DNA of 64,000 nucleotides. It comes from Blastomussa wellsi. Lineage: Eukaryota > Cnidaria > Anthozoa > Scleractinia > Plerogyridae. A model generated the notes under the pieces. It did not search any database, was not told the origin of the DNA, and worked only from the letters and a program-made list of their open reading frames with translations. The stretch is taken from positions 16,221,357 to 16,285,356 of the forward strand of contig OX393572.1 of the NCBI GenBank assembly GCA_947652115.1, read 5' to 3'. The position numbers were made by a program, and so were the translations under genes. The stretch's first letter is position 1, and every line of letters starts with the position of its first letter. This document shows, piece by piece, positions 1 through 17,200 of this stretch.

Positions 1-280
1 CACTGCACCTCACTACACCACACTACACTTCACCACACTTCACTAAACTTCACTACACCTCACTACACTTCACTACACCTCACTACACTTCACTACACCA
101 CACTACATCTCACTGCACCTAACTACACGTCACTGCACGTCACTTCACTACACCTCACTACACTTCACTACACCTCACTACTACACTTCACTACACTTCA
201 AGACACCTCACTTCAATTCACTACACCTCACCACTACACCTCACTAAACCTTACTACGCTTCACTTCACTACACCTCACT

Positions 281-3200
281 ACACTTCAGTACACCTCACT
301 ACACCTCACTACACTTCACTACACCTCACTACACCTCACTACACTTCAGTGCACCTCACTACACTTCACTACACCTCACTAAAATTCAATAAACCTGACT
401 TCACTTCACTACACCTCACTACACCTCACTCACCACACTACACCTTACTACACCTTACTACACCTCACTACATTTCACTACACCTGAGTACGTCTCACTT
501 CACTACACTTTACAACAACACACTACACCTCACTACGTCTCGCTTCAGTACACTTTACAACACCACACTACACCTCAATACACCTCACTACATTTCACTG
601 CACTACACCTCACTGCACCCTACTACACCTCACTACACTTCACTAAACCTCACTACACTTCACTACACCACACTACACCTCACTACACTCCACTTCGCGA
701 CACCTCACTGCACTTCACTACATCTCACTGCACCTCACTACATTTCACTACACCTCACTAAACTTCACTACACCTCTCTACACCTCACTAAACCTCACTA
801 CACTTCACTATAGCTCACTGCACCTTAGTACACCTTACTACACGTCACTACACGTCACTACACGTCACTTCACTTAACTACATCTCACTACACCTCACTA
901 CACCTCACTACACCTCACTGCACCGCACTACACTTCACTACACCTCACTACACCTCTCTACAATTCATTACACTTCGGTACTCCACAGTACACTTCAGTA
1001 CACCTCACTACACTTCACTACACCTCGGTACACCTCTATTGACTTAACGACAACTTACTACACCTCACTACGCTTCACTTCACTACACCTCACTACAGTT
1101 CACTACACCTCACTACACTTCACTACACCTCACTAAACCTCACTACACTTCACTACACCTTACTTCACTTCACTACACGTCACTTCACTTCACTACACCT
1201 CACTTCACCACACTACACTTTACTACACCTCACCACACCTCACCACACCTCACTACACTTCAGTACACCTCACTACACCTCACAACACTTCACTACAACT
1301 CACTACGCCTCACTATACTTCACTGCACCTCACTTCACTTCACTACACCTCACTACACCTCATTTCACTTCACTACATCTCACTTCACGACGCCTCACTA
1401 CACTTCACTAAACCTCTCTACACCTTCCTACACTTCATTACATCTCACTTCACTTCACTACACCTCACTACACCTCACCTTACCACACTACACTTTACTA
1501 CACCTCACCACACCTCACTACACCTCACTATACTTCACTACACCTCACTACACTTCACTACACCTCACTACACCTTACTACACCTAACTACACTTCAGTA
1601 CACGTCACTACACCTCACTACAATTTAGTACACTTCACTACACCTGGCTACATTTCAGCACACTTCACTACACTTCATTATACCTCACTACACTTCACTA
1701 CACCTCACTACACTTCAATACACCTCACTACTACACCTCACTAAACCTCACTACACTTCACTTAACCACACTACATCTCACGACACTCACTACACTACAC
1801 TTCACGACACCTCACTACACTTCATTACACCTCACTACACTTCACTACACCTCACTACACTTCACTACACCTCGGTAGACCTCAATACACTTAACGACAA
1901 TTCACTACACCTCACTACACTTCACTACACCTCACTAAACCTCACTACACTTCACTACACCTCGGTAGACCTCCATACCCGTACCTACAACTCACTACAC
2001 CTCACTACGCTTCACTTTACTACACCTCACTACACTACAATTCACCTCACTACACTCCACTATACCTCACTACACCTCACTAGACCTCACTACACCTCAC
2101 TACACTTCATTACACCTCACTTCACCTCACTTCACGATACTACACCTCACTACACCTCACTCTAGCTCACTACACTTCACCAAACCTCAGCACACCTCAC
2201 TACACTTCAGTGCACCTCACTACACCTCACTACACTTCACTACACCTCACTAAAATTCAATAAACCTCACTTCACCTCACTACAACTCACTTACCACACT
2301 ACACCTTACTACACCTCACTACACCTCACTACACTTCACTACACCTCGGTACACCTCACTAAACTTAACTACAACTCACTACACCTCACTACATTTCACT
2401 ACACCTCACTACGTCTCACTTCACTACACTTTACAACACCACACTACACCTCACTAAACTTCACTACACCTCAGCACACCTCACTATACTTCACTACACC
2501 TCACTACACTTCACTACACCTCACTACACCTCACTAAACCTCACTACACCTCACTACACTTCACTACACCACACTACATCTCACTGCACCTTACTACATG
2601 TCACTACGCGTCACTTCACTACACCTCACTACACTTCACTACACCTCACTACACTACACTACACCCTACTACACCTCACGACACTCACTACTCTGCACTT
2701 CACGAAACCTCACTACACTTCACTACACTTCACTACACCTCAGCACACCTCACTATACTTCACTACACCTCACTACACTTCACTACACCTCACTACACCT
2801 TACTTCACCTTACTACACTTCAGTACACGTCACTACACTTCACTACAATTCACTACACCTCAATACACCTCACTACACTTCACAAAGCTTCACGACACCT
2901 CGCTTTACCTCAGCACACCTCATTACACCTCACTACACTTCACTACACCTAACTACACCTCACTACACTTCACAACCCCTCACTAAACCTCACTTCACTG
3001 CACCTCACTACACGACATTACACTTCACCACACTTCACTAAACTTCACTACACCTCACTACACTCCAGTACACCTCACTACACTTCACTACACCTCACTG
3101 CACCTCACTTCAGCATACTACACCTCACTACACCTCACTACACTTCACTACATTTCAGCACACCTCACTACAGTTCACTACACCTCACTACACTTCAGTA

Positions 3201-6098
3201 CACCTCACTACACCTCACTACACTTCACTACACCTCACTACACCTCACTACACTTCAGTGCACCTCACTACACTTCACTACACCTCACTAAAATTCAATA
3301 AACCTGACTTCACTTCACTACACCTCACTACACCTCACTCACCACACTACACCTTACTACACCTTACTACACCTCACTACATTTCACTACACCTGAGTAC
3401 GTCTCACTTCACTACACTTTACAACAACACACTACACCTCACTACGTCTCGCTTCAGTACACTTTACAACACCACACTACACCTCAATACACCTCACTAC
3501 ATTTCACTGCACTACACCTCACTGCACCCTACTACACCTCACTACACTTCACTAAACCTCACTACACTTCACTACACCACACTACACCTCACTACACTCC
3601 ACTTCGCGACACCTCACTGCACTTCACTACATCTCACTGCACCTCACTACATTTCACTACACCTCACTAAACTTCACTACACCTCTCTACACCTCACTAA
3701 ACCTCACTACACTTCACTATAGCTCACTGCACCTTAGTACACCTTACTACACGTCACTACACGTCACTACACGTCACTTCACTTAACTACATCTCACTAC
3801 ACCTCACTACACCTCACTACACCTCACTGCACCGCACTACACTTCACTACACCTCACTACACCTCTCTACAATTCATTACACTTCGGTACTCCACAGTAC
3901 ACTTCAGTACACCTCACTACACTTCACTACACCTCGGTACACCTCTATTGACTTAACGACAACTTACTACACCTCACTACGCTTCACTTCACTACACCTC
4001 ACTACAGTTCACTACACCTCACTACACTTCACTACACCTCACTAAACCTCACTACACTTCACTACACCTTACTTCACTTCACTACACGTCACTTCACTTC
4101 ACTACACCTCACTTCACCACACTACACTTTACTACACCTCACCACACCTCACCACACCTCACTACACTTCAGTACACCTCACTACACCTCACAACACTTC
4201 ACTACAACTCACTACGCCTCACTATACTTCACTGCACCTCACTTCACTTCACTACACCTCACTACACCTCATTTCACTTCACTACATCTCACTTCACGAC
4301 GCCTCACTACACTTCACTAAACCTCTCTACACCTTCCTACACTTCATTACATCTCACTTCACTTCACTACACCTCACTACACCTCACCTTACCACACTAC
4401 ACTTTACTACACCTCACCACACCTCACTACACCTCACTATACTTCACTACACCTCACTACACTTCACTACACCTCACTACACCTTACTACACCTAACTAC
4501 ACTTCAGTACACGTCACTACACCTCACTACAATTTAGTACACTTCACTACACCTGGCTACATTTCAGCACACTTCACTACACTTCATTATACCTCACTAC
4601 ACTTCACTACACCTCACTACACTTCAATACACCTCACTACTACACCTCACTAAACCTCACTACACTTCACTTAACCACACTACATCTCACGACACTCACT
4701 ACACTACACTTCACGACACCTCACTACACTTCATTACACCTCACTACACTTCACTACACCTCACTACACTTCACTACACCTCGGTAGACCTCAATACACT
4801 TAACGACAATTCACTACACCTCACTACACTTCACTACACCTCACTAAACCTCACTACACTTCACTACACCTCGGTAGACCTCCATACCCGTACCTACAAC
4901 TCACTACACCTCACTACGCTTCACTTTACTACACCTCACTACACTACAATTCACCTCACTACACTCCACTATACCTCACTACACCTCACTAGACCTCACT
5001 ACACCTCACTACACTTCATTACACCTCACTTCACCTCACTTCACGATACTACACCTCACTACACCTCACTCTAGCTCACTACACTTCACCAAACCTCAGC
5101 ACACCTCACTACACTTCAGTGCACCTCACTACACCTCACTACACTTCACTACACCTCACTAAAATTCAATAAACCTCACTTCACCTCACTACAACTCACT
5201 TACCACACTACACCTTACTACACCTCACTACACCTCACTACACTTCACTACACCTCGGTACACCTCACTAAACTTAACTACAACTCACTACACCTCACTA
5301 CATTTCACTACACCTCACTACGTCTCACTTCACTACACTTTACAACACCACACTACACCTCACTAAACTTCACTACACCTCAGCACACCTCACTATACTT
5401 CACTACACCTCACTACACTTCACTACACCTCACTACACCTCACTAAACCTCACTACACCTCACTACACTTCACTACACCACACTACATCTCACTGCACCT
5501 TACTACATGTCACTACGCGTCACTTCACTACACCTCACTACACTTCACTACACCTCACTACACTACACTACACCCTACTACACCTCACGACACTCACTAC
5601 TCTGCACTTCACGAAACCTCACTACACTTCACTACACTTCACTACACCTCAGCACACCTCACTATACTTCACTACACCTCACTACACTTCACTACACCTC
5701 ACTACACCTTACTTCACCTTACTACACTTCAGTACACGTCACTACACTTCACTACAATTCACTACACCTCAATACACCTCACTACACTTCACAAAGCTTC
5801 ACGACACCTCGCTTTACCTCAGCACACCTCATTACACCTCACTACACTTCACTACACCTAACTACACCTCACTACACTTCACAACCCCTCACTAAACCTC
5901 ACTTCACTGCACCTCACTACACGACATTACACTTCACCACACTTCACTAAACTTCACTACACCTCACTACACTCCAGTACACCTCACTACACTTCACTAC
6001 ACCTCACTGCACCTCACTTCAGCATACTACACCTCACTACACCTCACTACACTTCACTACATTTCAGCACACCTCACTACAGTTCACTACACCTCACT
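281..6098. repeat. Tandem pair of 2,909-bp higher-order satellite units
   Basis: Positions 281-3189 and 3190-6098 are successive copies at an exact offset of 2,909 bp. Recognisable landmarks recur at that offset, for example the CACTTCGCGACACC stretch and the CTCGGTAGACC stretch. At about 3190 and 6099 the two copies part. The left edge of the window (1 to about 2454) matches 7117-9570 at offset 7,116, which is 2,909 plus 4,207. Confidence 0.85.
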
Positions 6099-9000
6099 AC
6101 AGTTCACTACACCTCACTACACCTTACTTCACCTGACTACACTTCAGTACACGTCACTAAACCTCACTACAATTCACTACACCTAAATACACCTCACTAC
6201 ATTTCACAGTCCCCTCACTAAACCTCACTTCACTGCACCTTACTACACCACACTGCACTTCACTACACTTCACTAAACTTCACTACACCTCACTACACTT
6301 CACTACACCTAACTACACGTCACTACACTTCACTACACCTCAATACACTTCAGAACAACACACTACTTCTCACTGCACCTAACTACACCTCACTACACCT
6401 CACATCACTGCACTTCACTACACCTCACTAGTTCACCTCACTAAACCTCACTACACTTCACTACACCACACTACAGCTTACTACACTCACTACACCTCGG
6501 TACACCTCAATACACTTAACTACAACTCACTAAACCTCACTACACTACACTACACTACACCCCACTACACCTCACGACACTCACTACACTGCACTTCACG
6601 ACACCTCACTTAACTTCATTACACCTCACTACACTTCACTACACCTCGGTACACCTCAATACACTTAACGATAACTCACTATACCTCACTACACTTCACT
6701 ACACTTCACTACACCTCCGTACACTTCACTACACCTCGGTACACCTCCATACCCGTAACTTCAACTTACTACACCTCACTACGCTTCACTTTACTACACC
6801 GCACTACACTTCAATACACCTCACTACACTCCACTACACCTCACTACACTTCACTACACCTCACTGCACCTCACTTCACCATACTACACCTCACTACACC
6901 TCTCTATACCTCACTACACTTCACTACACCTCAGCACACCTCACTATACTTCACTACACCTCACTACACTTCACTACACCTCAATACACCTCACTACACT
7001 TCACTAAGATTAACTACACCTCGCTTTACCTCAGGACACCTCACTACACCTCACTACACTTCACTACACCTAACTACACCTCACTACACTTCACAACCCA
7101 TCACTAAACCTCACTTCACTGCACCTCACTACACCACACTACACTTCACCACACTTCACTAAACTTCACTACACCTCACTACACTTCACTACACCTCACT
7201 ACACTTCACTACACCACACTACATCTCACTGCACCTAACTACACGTCACTGCACGTCACTTCACTACACCTCACTACACTTCACTACACCTCACTACTAC
7301 ACTTCACTACACTTCAAGACACCTCACTTCAATTCACTACACCTCACCACTACACCTCACTAAACCTTACTACGCTTCACTTCACTACACCTCACTACAC
7401 TTCAGTACACCTCACTACACCTCACTACACTTCACTACACCTCACTACACCTCACTACACTTCAGTGCACCTCACTACACTTCACTACACCTCACTAAAA
7501 TTCAATAAACCTGACTTCACTTCACTACACCTCACTACACCTCACTCACCACACTACACCTTACTACACCTTACTACACCTCACTACATTTCACTACACC
7601 TGAGTACGTCTCACTTCACTACACTTTACAACAACACACTACACCTCACTACGTCTCGCTTCAGTACACTTTACAACACCACACTACACCTCAATACACC
7701 TCACTACATTTCACTGCACTACACCTCACTGCACCCTACTACACCTCACTACACTTCACTAAACCTCACTACACTTCACTACACCACACTACACCTCACT
7801 ACACTCCACTTCGCGACACCTCACTGCACTTCACTACATCTCACTGCACCTCACTACATTTCACTACACCTCACTAAACTTCACTACACCTCTCTACACC
7901 TCACTAAACCTCACTACACTTCACTATAGCTCACTGCACCTTAGTACACCTTACTACACGTCACTACACGTCACTACACGTCACTTCACTTAACTACATC
8001 TCACTACACCTCACTACACCTCACTACACCTCACTGCACCGCACTACACTTCACTACACCTCACTACACCTCTCTACAATTCATTACACTTCGGTACTCC
8101 ACAGTACACTTCAGTACACCTCACTACACTTCACTACACCTCGGTACACCTCTATTGACTTAACGACAACTTACTACACCTCACTACGCTTCACTTCACT
8201 ACACCTCACTACAGTTCACTACACCTCACTACACTTCACTACACCTCACTAAACCTCACTACACTTCACTACACCTTACTTCACTTAACTACACGTCACT
8301 TCACTTCACTACACCTCACTTCACCACACTACACTTTACTACACCTCACCACACCTCACCACACCTCACTACACTTCAGTACACCTCACTACACCTCACA
8401 ACACTTCACTACAACTCACTACGCCTCACTATACTTCACTGCACCTCACTTCACTTCACTACACCTCACTACACCTCATTTCACTTCACTACATCTCACT
8501 TCACGACGCCTCACTACACTTCACTAAACCTCTCTACACCTTCCTACACTTCATTACATCTCACTTCACTTCACTACACCTCACTACACCTCACCTTACC
8601 ACACTACACTTTACTACACCTCACCACACCTCACTACACCTCACTATACTTCACTACACCTCACTACACTTCACTACACCTCACTACACCTTACTACACC
8701 TAACTACACTTCAGTACACGTCACTACACCTCACTACAATTTAGTACACTTCACTACACCTGGCTACATTTCAGCACACTTCACTACACTTCATTATACC
8801 TCACTACACTTCACTACACCTCACTACACTTCAATACACCTCACTACTACACCTCACTAAACCTCACTACACTTCACTTAACCACACTACATCTCACGAC
8901 ACTCACTACACTACACTTCACGACACCTCACTACACTTCATTACACCTCACTACACTTCACTACACCTCACTACACTTCACTACACCTCGGTAGACCTCA

Positions 9001-12000
9001 ATACACTTAACGACAATTCACTACACCTCACTACACTTCACTACACCTCACTAAACCTCACTACACTTCACTACACCTCGGTAGACCTCCATACCCGTAC
9101 CTACAACTCACTACACCTCACTACGCTTCACTTTACTACACCTCACTACACTACAATTCACCTCACTACACTCCACTATACCTCACTACACCTCACTAGA
9201 CCTCACTACACCTCACTACACTTCATTACACCTCACTTCACCTCACTTCACGATACTACACCTCACTACACCTCACTCTAGCTCACTACACTTCACCAAA
9301 CCTCAGCACACCTCACTACACTTCAGTGCACCTCACTACACCTCACTACACTTCACTACACCTCACTAAAATTCAATAAACCTCACTTCACCTCACTACA
9401 ACTCACTTACCACACTACACCTTACTACACCTCACTACACCTCACTACACTTCACTACACCTCGGTACACCTCACTAAACTTAACTACAACTCACTACAC
9501 CTCACTACATTTCACTACACCTCACTACGTCTCACTTCACTACACTTTACAACACCACACTACACCTCACTACGTCTCACTTCACTACACTTTACGACAC
9601 CACACTACACCTCACTACACTTCAATTCAGTACACCTCACTGCACTTTACTACACCTCACTACACCACACTACACCCCACTACACTCCACTTCGCGACAC
9701 CTCACTACACCTCACTAAACTTCACTACACCTCTCTACACCTCACTAAACCCCACTACACTTCACTATAGCTCACTGCACCTTAGTACACTTTACTACAC
9801 GTCACTACACTTAACTACACCTCACTACACCTCACCACACCTCACTACACCTCGCTACACCTCCCTGCACCTCACTACACTTCACAACACCTAACTAAAC
9901 CTCTCAACAATTCATTACACTTCAGTACTCCCCCGTACACTTCGCGACACCTCACTACACTTCATTACACCTCGGTACACCTCAATAGACTTAACTACAA
10001 TTCACTACTCCTCACTACGCTTCTTTTCACTACACCTCACTACACTTCACTACATTTCACTACACTTCACTACAACTCACTGCACATCACTTCACCACAC
10101 TACACCTCACTATACCTCACTACACTTCACTACACCTCACCACACCTCACTATACTTCAGTACATCTCACTACACTTCACTGCACCTCACTACACCTTAC
10201 TAGACCTGACTACACTTCCGTACACGTCACTACACCTCACTACAATTCACTACACGTAAATACACCTCACTACACTTCACAACTTCTCACTAAACCTCAC
10301 TTCACTGCACCTCACTACACCACAATGCACTTAACTACACTTCACTAAACTTCACTACACCTCACTACACTTCACTACACCTAACTACACGTCACTACAC
10401 TTCACTACACCTCACTACACTTCACTACAACACACTACACCTCACTGCACCTAACTACATCTCACCACACCTCACTTCACTACACTTCACTACACCTCAC
10501 TACTTCACCCCACTAAACCTCACTACACTTCACTACACCACACTACACCTCACTACACTCACTACACCTCGGTACACCTCAATACACTTAACTACAACTC
10601 ACTACACCTCAGTACACTTCACTACACGCCACTACACCTACTGCACTTCACAACACCTCACTACACCTCACTACACTTCACTACACCTCACTTCGCTTCA
10701 CTTAACCACACCTCACTACACTTCACTACACCTCACTAAACCTCACTACACTTCACTACACCTCACTTGACTTCACTACACCTCACTTGACTTCACTACA
10801 CCTCACTTTAACCCACTACACCTCACTACACCGTACTACACCTCAGCACACCTCACTACACTTCAGTACACCACACTACACCTCACAACACTTCACTACA
10901 CTTCACTACACCTCACTTCACTTCACTACACCTCACTACACCTCACTTCACCACACTACACCTTACTACATCTTACTATACCTCACTACACCTCACTACA
11001 CCTCATTTCACTTCACTACACTTAACTTGACGACACCCCAATACACTTCACTAAACCTCACTACACCTCTCTACACTTCACTACACCTCGGTAAACCTCA
11101 ATACAACTCACTAAACCACACTACACTGCACTATACCTCACTACACCTCACTAGACCTCACTACACCTCACTACACTTCACTACACCTCACTGCACCTCA
11201 CTTCACCATACTACACCTCACTACACCTCACTCTAGCTCACTACACTTCACCACACCTCAGCACACCTCACTATACTTCACTACACCTCACTACACTTCA
11301 CTACATCTCACTAGACCTTACTTCACCTGACTACACTTCAGTACACGTCACTACACCTCACTACAATTCACTACACTTCAATACACCTCACTTCACTTCA
11401 CTACACCTCACCACTACACCTAACTAAACCTCACTACGCTTCACTTCACTACACCTCACTACACTTCAGTACACCTCACTACACCTCACTACACTTCACT
11501 GCACCTCACTACACTTCAGTGCACCTCACTACACCTCACTACACTTCACTACACCTCACTAAAATTCAATAAACCTCACTTCACCTCACTACACCTCACT
11601 TACCACACTACACCTTACTACACCTCACTAAACCTCACTACACTTCACTACACCTCGGTACACCTCACTAAACTTAACTACAACTCACTACACCTCACTC
11701 CATTTCACTTCACCTCACTACGTCTCACTTCACTACACTTTAAAACACCACACTACACCTCACTACGTCTCACTTCACTACACTTTACGACACCACACTA
11801 CACCTCACTAGAACCCACTACACTCGACTTCGCGACACCTCGCTACACCTCACTAAACTTCACTACACCTCTCTACACCTCACCAAAACCTCACTACACT
11901 TCACTATAGCTTACTGCACCTTAGTACACTTTACTACACGTCACTACACGTCACTACACTTAACTACACCTCACTACACCTCACCACACCTCACTACACC

Positions 12001-12891
12001 TCGCTACATCTTCCTGCACCTCACTACACTTCACAACACCTCACTACACCTCTCTACAATTCATTACACTTCAGTACTCCCCCGTAAACTTCGCGACACC
12101 TCACTACACTTCATTACATCTCGGTACACCTCAATAGACTTAACTACAATTCACTACTCCTCACTACGCTTCACTTCACTACACCTCACACCTCACTTCA
12201 CTACACCTCGGTACACCTCAATACACTTAACTACAACTCACTAAACCTCACTACGCTTCACTACACCTCACTGCACTTCACTACACTTCACTACACCTCG
12301 GTACACCTCTATACACTTAACTACAACTCACTACACCTCACTACACCTCACTACTCCTCACTACACTTCACTACACCTCAGTACACCTCTATACACTTAA
12401 CTACAACTCACTACACCTCACTCCATTTTACTTCACCTCACTACGCTTCAGTACACGTCACTACACCTCACTACAATTCACTACACCTCAATACACCTCA
12501 CTACACTTCACTAATCTTCACTACACCTCGCTTTACCTCTTCACAACCCCTCACTACAGCTCACTACACTTTACTACACTTCACTACACCTTACTGAACC
12601 TCACTACACTTCACTACACGACACTACACCTCACTACACTCCACTTCTTGACACCTCACTTCACTTCACTACACCTCACTGCACCTCAGTACACTTCACT
12701 ACACCTCACTGCACCTCAGTACACTTTACTACACGTCACTACACGTCATTACACTTAACTACACCTCACTACTCCTCACAACACCTCGCTACACCTCACT
12801 GCGCATCACTACACTTCACTACACCTCACTATAGTTCACTGCACCTCACAACACTTCACAACCGCTCATTACACTTCACTACACCACACTA
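3172..12891. repeat. Large satellite block, copy 1 (9.7 kb)
   Basis: This block recurs at 14168-23887 at a constant offset of 10,996 bp. Landmarks at 3258, 5507, 7465 and 10787 reappear at 14254, 16503, 18461 and 21783. The copies part at about 12892, where this one runs on into CAGCTTACTACACTC while the other continues AGACTTCACC. Only scattered substitutions were noticed between them. Block edges are accurate to roughly 10 bp. Confidence 0.85.
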
Positions 12892-13479
12892 CAGCTTACT
12901 ACACTCACTACACCTCGGTACACCTCAATACACTTAACTACAACTCACTAAACCTCACTACACTACACTACACTACACCCCACTACACCTCACGACACTC
13001 ACTACACTGCACTTCACGACACCTCACTTCACTTCATTACACCTCACTACACTTCACTACACCTCGGTACACCTCAATACACTTAACGATAACTCACTAT
13101 ACCTCACTACACTTCACTACACTTCACTACACCTCCGTACACTTCACTACACCTCGGTACACCTCCATACCCGTAACTTCAACTTACTACACCTCACTAC
13201 GCTTCACTTTACTACACCGCACTACACTTCAATACACCTCACTACACTCCACTACACCTCACTACACTTCACTACACCTCACTGCACCTCACTTCACCAT
13301 ACTACACCTCACTACACCTCTCTATACCTCACTACACTTCACTACACCTCAGCACACCTCACTATACTTCACTACACCTCACTACACTTCACTACACCTC
13401 AATACACCTCACTACACTTCACTAAGATTAACTACACCTCGCTTTACCTCAGGACACCTCACTACACCTCACTACACTT

Positions 13480-14221
13480 CACTACACCTAACTACACCTC
13501 ACTACACTTCACAACCCATCACTAAACCTCACTTCACTGCACCTCACTACACCACACTACACTTCACCACACTTCACTAAACTTTACTACACCTCACTAC
13601 ACTTCACTACACCTCACTACACTTCACTACACCACACTACATCTCACTGCACCTAACTACACGTCACTGCACGTCACTTCACTACACCTCACTACACTTC
13701 ACTACACCTCACTACTACACTTCACTACACTTCAAGACACCTCACTTCAATTCACTACACCTCACCACTACACCTCACTAAACCTTACTACGCTTCACTT
13801 CACTACACCTCACTACACTTCAGTACACCTCACTACACCTCACTACACTTCACTACACCTAACTACACCTCACTACACTTCACAACCCATCACTAAACCT
13901 CACTTCACTGCACCTCACTACACCACACTACACTTCACCACACTTCACTAAACTTCACTACACCTCACTACACTTCACTACACCTCACTACACTTCACTA
14001 CACCACACTACATCTCACTGCACCTAACTACACGTCACTGCACGTCACTTCACTACACCTCACTACACTTCACTACACCTCACTACTACACTTCACTACA
14101 CTTCAAGACACCTCACTTCAATTCACTACACCTCACCACTACACCTCACTAAACCTTACTACGCTTCACTTCACTACACCTCACTACACTTCAGTACACC
14201 TCACTACACCTCACTACACTT
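13480..14221. repeat. 371-bp tandem duplication in the satellite
   Basis: About 13480-13850 and 13851-14221 are direct copies offset by 371 bp. Both carry the landmarks CACAACCCATCAC and CTTCACCACACTTCAC. The duplication lies just upstream of the second large block, where a spacer of about 1.28 kb (12892-14170) joins the two large blocks. That spacer itself repeats sequence starting at about 6465. Confidence 0.75.
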
Positions 14222-17200
14222 CACTACACCTCACTACACCTCACTACACTTCAGTGCACCTCACTACACTTCACTACACCTCACTAAAATTCAATAAACC
14301 TGACTTCACTTCACTACACCTCACTACACCTCACTCACCACACTACACCTTACTACACCTTACTACACCTCACTACATTTCACTACACCTGAGTACGTCT
14401 CACTTCACTACACTTTACAACAACACACTACACCTCACTACGTCTCGCTTCAGTACACTTTACAACACCACACTACACCTCAATACACCTCACTACATTT
14501 CACTGCACTACACCTCACTGCACCCTACTACACCTCACTACACTTCACTAAACCTCACTACACTTCACTACACCACACTACACCTCACTACACTCCACTT
14601 CGCGACACCTCACTGCACTTCACTACATCTCACTGCACCTCACTACATTTCACTACACCTCACTAAACTTCACTACACCTCTCTACACCTCACTAAACCT
14701 CACTACACTTCACTATAGCTCACTGCACCTTAGTACACCTTACTACACGTCACTACACGTCACTACACGTCACTTCACTTAACTACATCTCACTACACCT
14801 CACTACACCTCACTACACCTCACTGCACCGCACTACACTTCACTACACCTCACTACACCTCTCTACAATTCATTACACTTCGGTACTCCACAGTACACTT
14901 CAGTACACCTCACTACACTTCACTACACCTCGGTACACCTCTATTGACTTAACGACAACTTACTTCACCTCACTACGCTTCACTTCACTACACCTCACTA
15001 CAGTTCACTACACCTCACTACACTTCACTACACCTCACTAAACCTCACTACACTTCACTACACCTTACTTCACTTCACTACACGTCACTTCACTTCACTA
15101 CACCTCACTTCACCACACTACACTTTACTACACCTCACCACACCTCACCACACCTCACTACACTTCAGTACACCTCACTACACCTCACAACACTTCACTA
15201 CAACTCACTACGCCTCACTATACTTCACTGCACCTCACTTCACTTCACTACACCTCACTACACCTCATTTCACTTCACTACATCTCACTTCACGACGCCT
15301 CACTACACTTCACTAAACCTCTCTACACCTTCCTACACTTCATTACATCTCACTTCACTTCACTACACCTCACTACACCTCACCTTACCACACTACACTT
15401 TACTACACCTCACCACACCTCACTACACCTCACTATACTTCACTACACCTCACTACACTTCACTACACCTCACTACACCTTACTACACCTAACTACACTT
15501 CAGTACACGTCACTACACCTCACTACAATTTAGTACACTTCACTACACCTGGCTACATTTCAGCACACTTCACTACACTTCATTATACCTCACTACACTT
15601 CACTACACCTCACTACACTTCAATACACCTCACTACTACACCTCACTAAACCTCACTACACTTCACTTAACCACACTACATCTCACGACACTCACTACAC
15701 TACACTTCACGACACCTCACTACACTTCATTACACCTCACTACACTTCACTACACCTCACTACACTTCACTACACCTCGGTAGACCTCAATACACTTAAC
15801 GACAATTCACTACACCTCACTACACTTCACTACACCTCACTAAACCTCACTACACTTCACTACACCTCGGTAGACCTCCATACCCGTACCTACAACTCAC
15901 TACACCTCACTACGCTTCACTTTACTACACCTCACTACACTACAATTCACCTCACTACACTCCACTATACCTCACTACACCTCACTAGACCTCACTACAC
16001 CTCACTACACTTCATTACACCTCACTTCACCTCACTTCACGATACTACACCTCACTACACCTCACTCTAGCTCACTACACTTCACCAAACCTCAGCACAC
16101 CTCACTACACTTCAGTGCACCTCACTACACCTCACTACACTTCACTACACCTCACTAAAATTCAATAAACCTCACTTCACCTCACTACAACTCACTTACC
16201 ACACTACACCTTACTACACCTCACTACACCTCACTACACTTCACTACACCTCGGTACACCTCACTAAACTTAACTACAACTCACTACACCTCACTACATT
16301 TCACTACACCTCACTACGTCTCACTTCACTACACTTTACAACACCACACTACACCTCACTAAACTTCACTACACCTCAGCACACCTCACTATACTTCACT
16401 ACACCTCACTACACTTCACTACACCTCACTACACCTCACTAAACCTCACTACACCTCACTACACTTCACTACACCACACTACATCTCACTGCACCTTACT
16501 ACATGTCACTACGCGTCACTTCACTACACCTCACTACACTTCACTACACCTCACTACACTACACTACACCCTACTACACCTCACGACACTCACTACTCTG
16601 CACTTCACGAAACCTCACTACACTTCACTACACTTCACTACACCTCAGCACACCTCACTATACTTCACTACACCTCACTACACTTCACTACACCTCACTA
16701 CACGTTACTTCACCTTACTACACTTCAGTACACGTCACTACACTTCACTACAATTCACTACACCTCAATACACCTCACTACACTTCACAAAGCTTCACGA
16801 CACCTCGCTTTACCTCAGCACACCTCATTACACCTCACTACACTTCACTACACCTAACTACACCTCACTACACTTCACAACCCCTCACTAAACCTCACTT
16901 CACTGCACCTCACTACACGACATTACACTTCACCACACTTCACTAAACTTCACTACACCTCACTACACTCCAGTACACCTCACTACACTTCACTACACCT
17001 CACTGCACCTCACTTCAGCATACTACACCTCACTACACCTCACTACACTTCACTACATTTCAGCACACCTCACTACAGTTCACTACACCTCACTACAGTT
17101 CACTACACCTCACTACACCTTACTTCACCTGACTACACTTCAGTACACGTCACTAAACCTCACTACAATTCACTACACCTAAATACACCTCACTACATTT

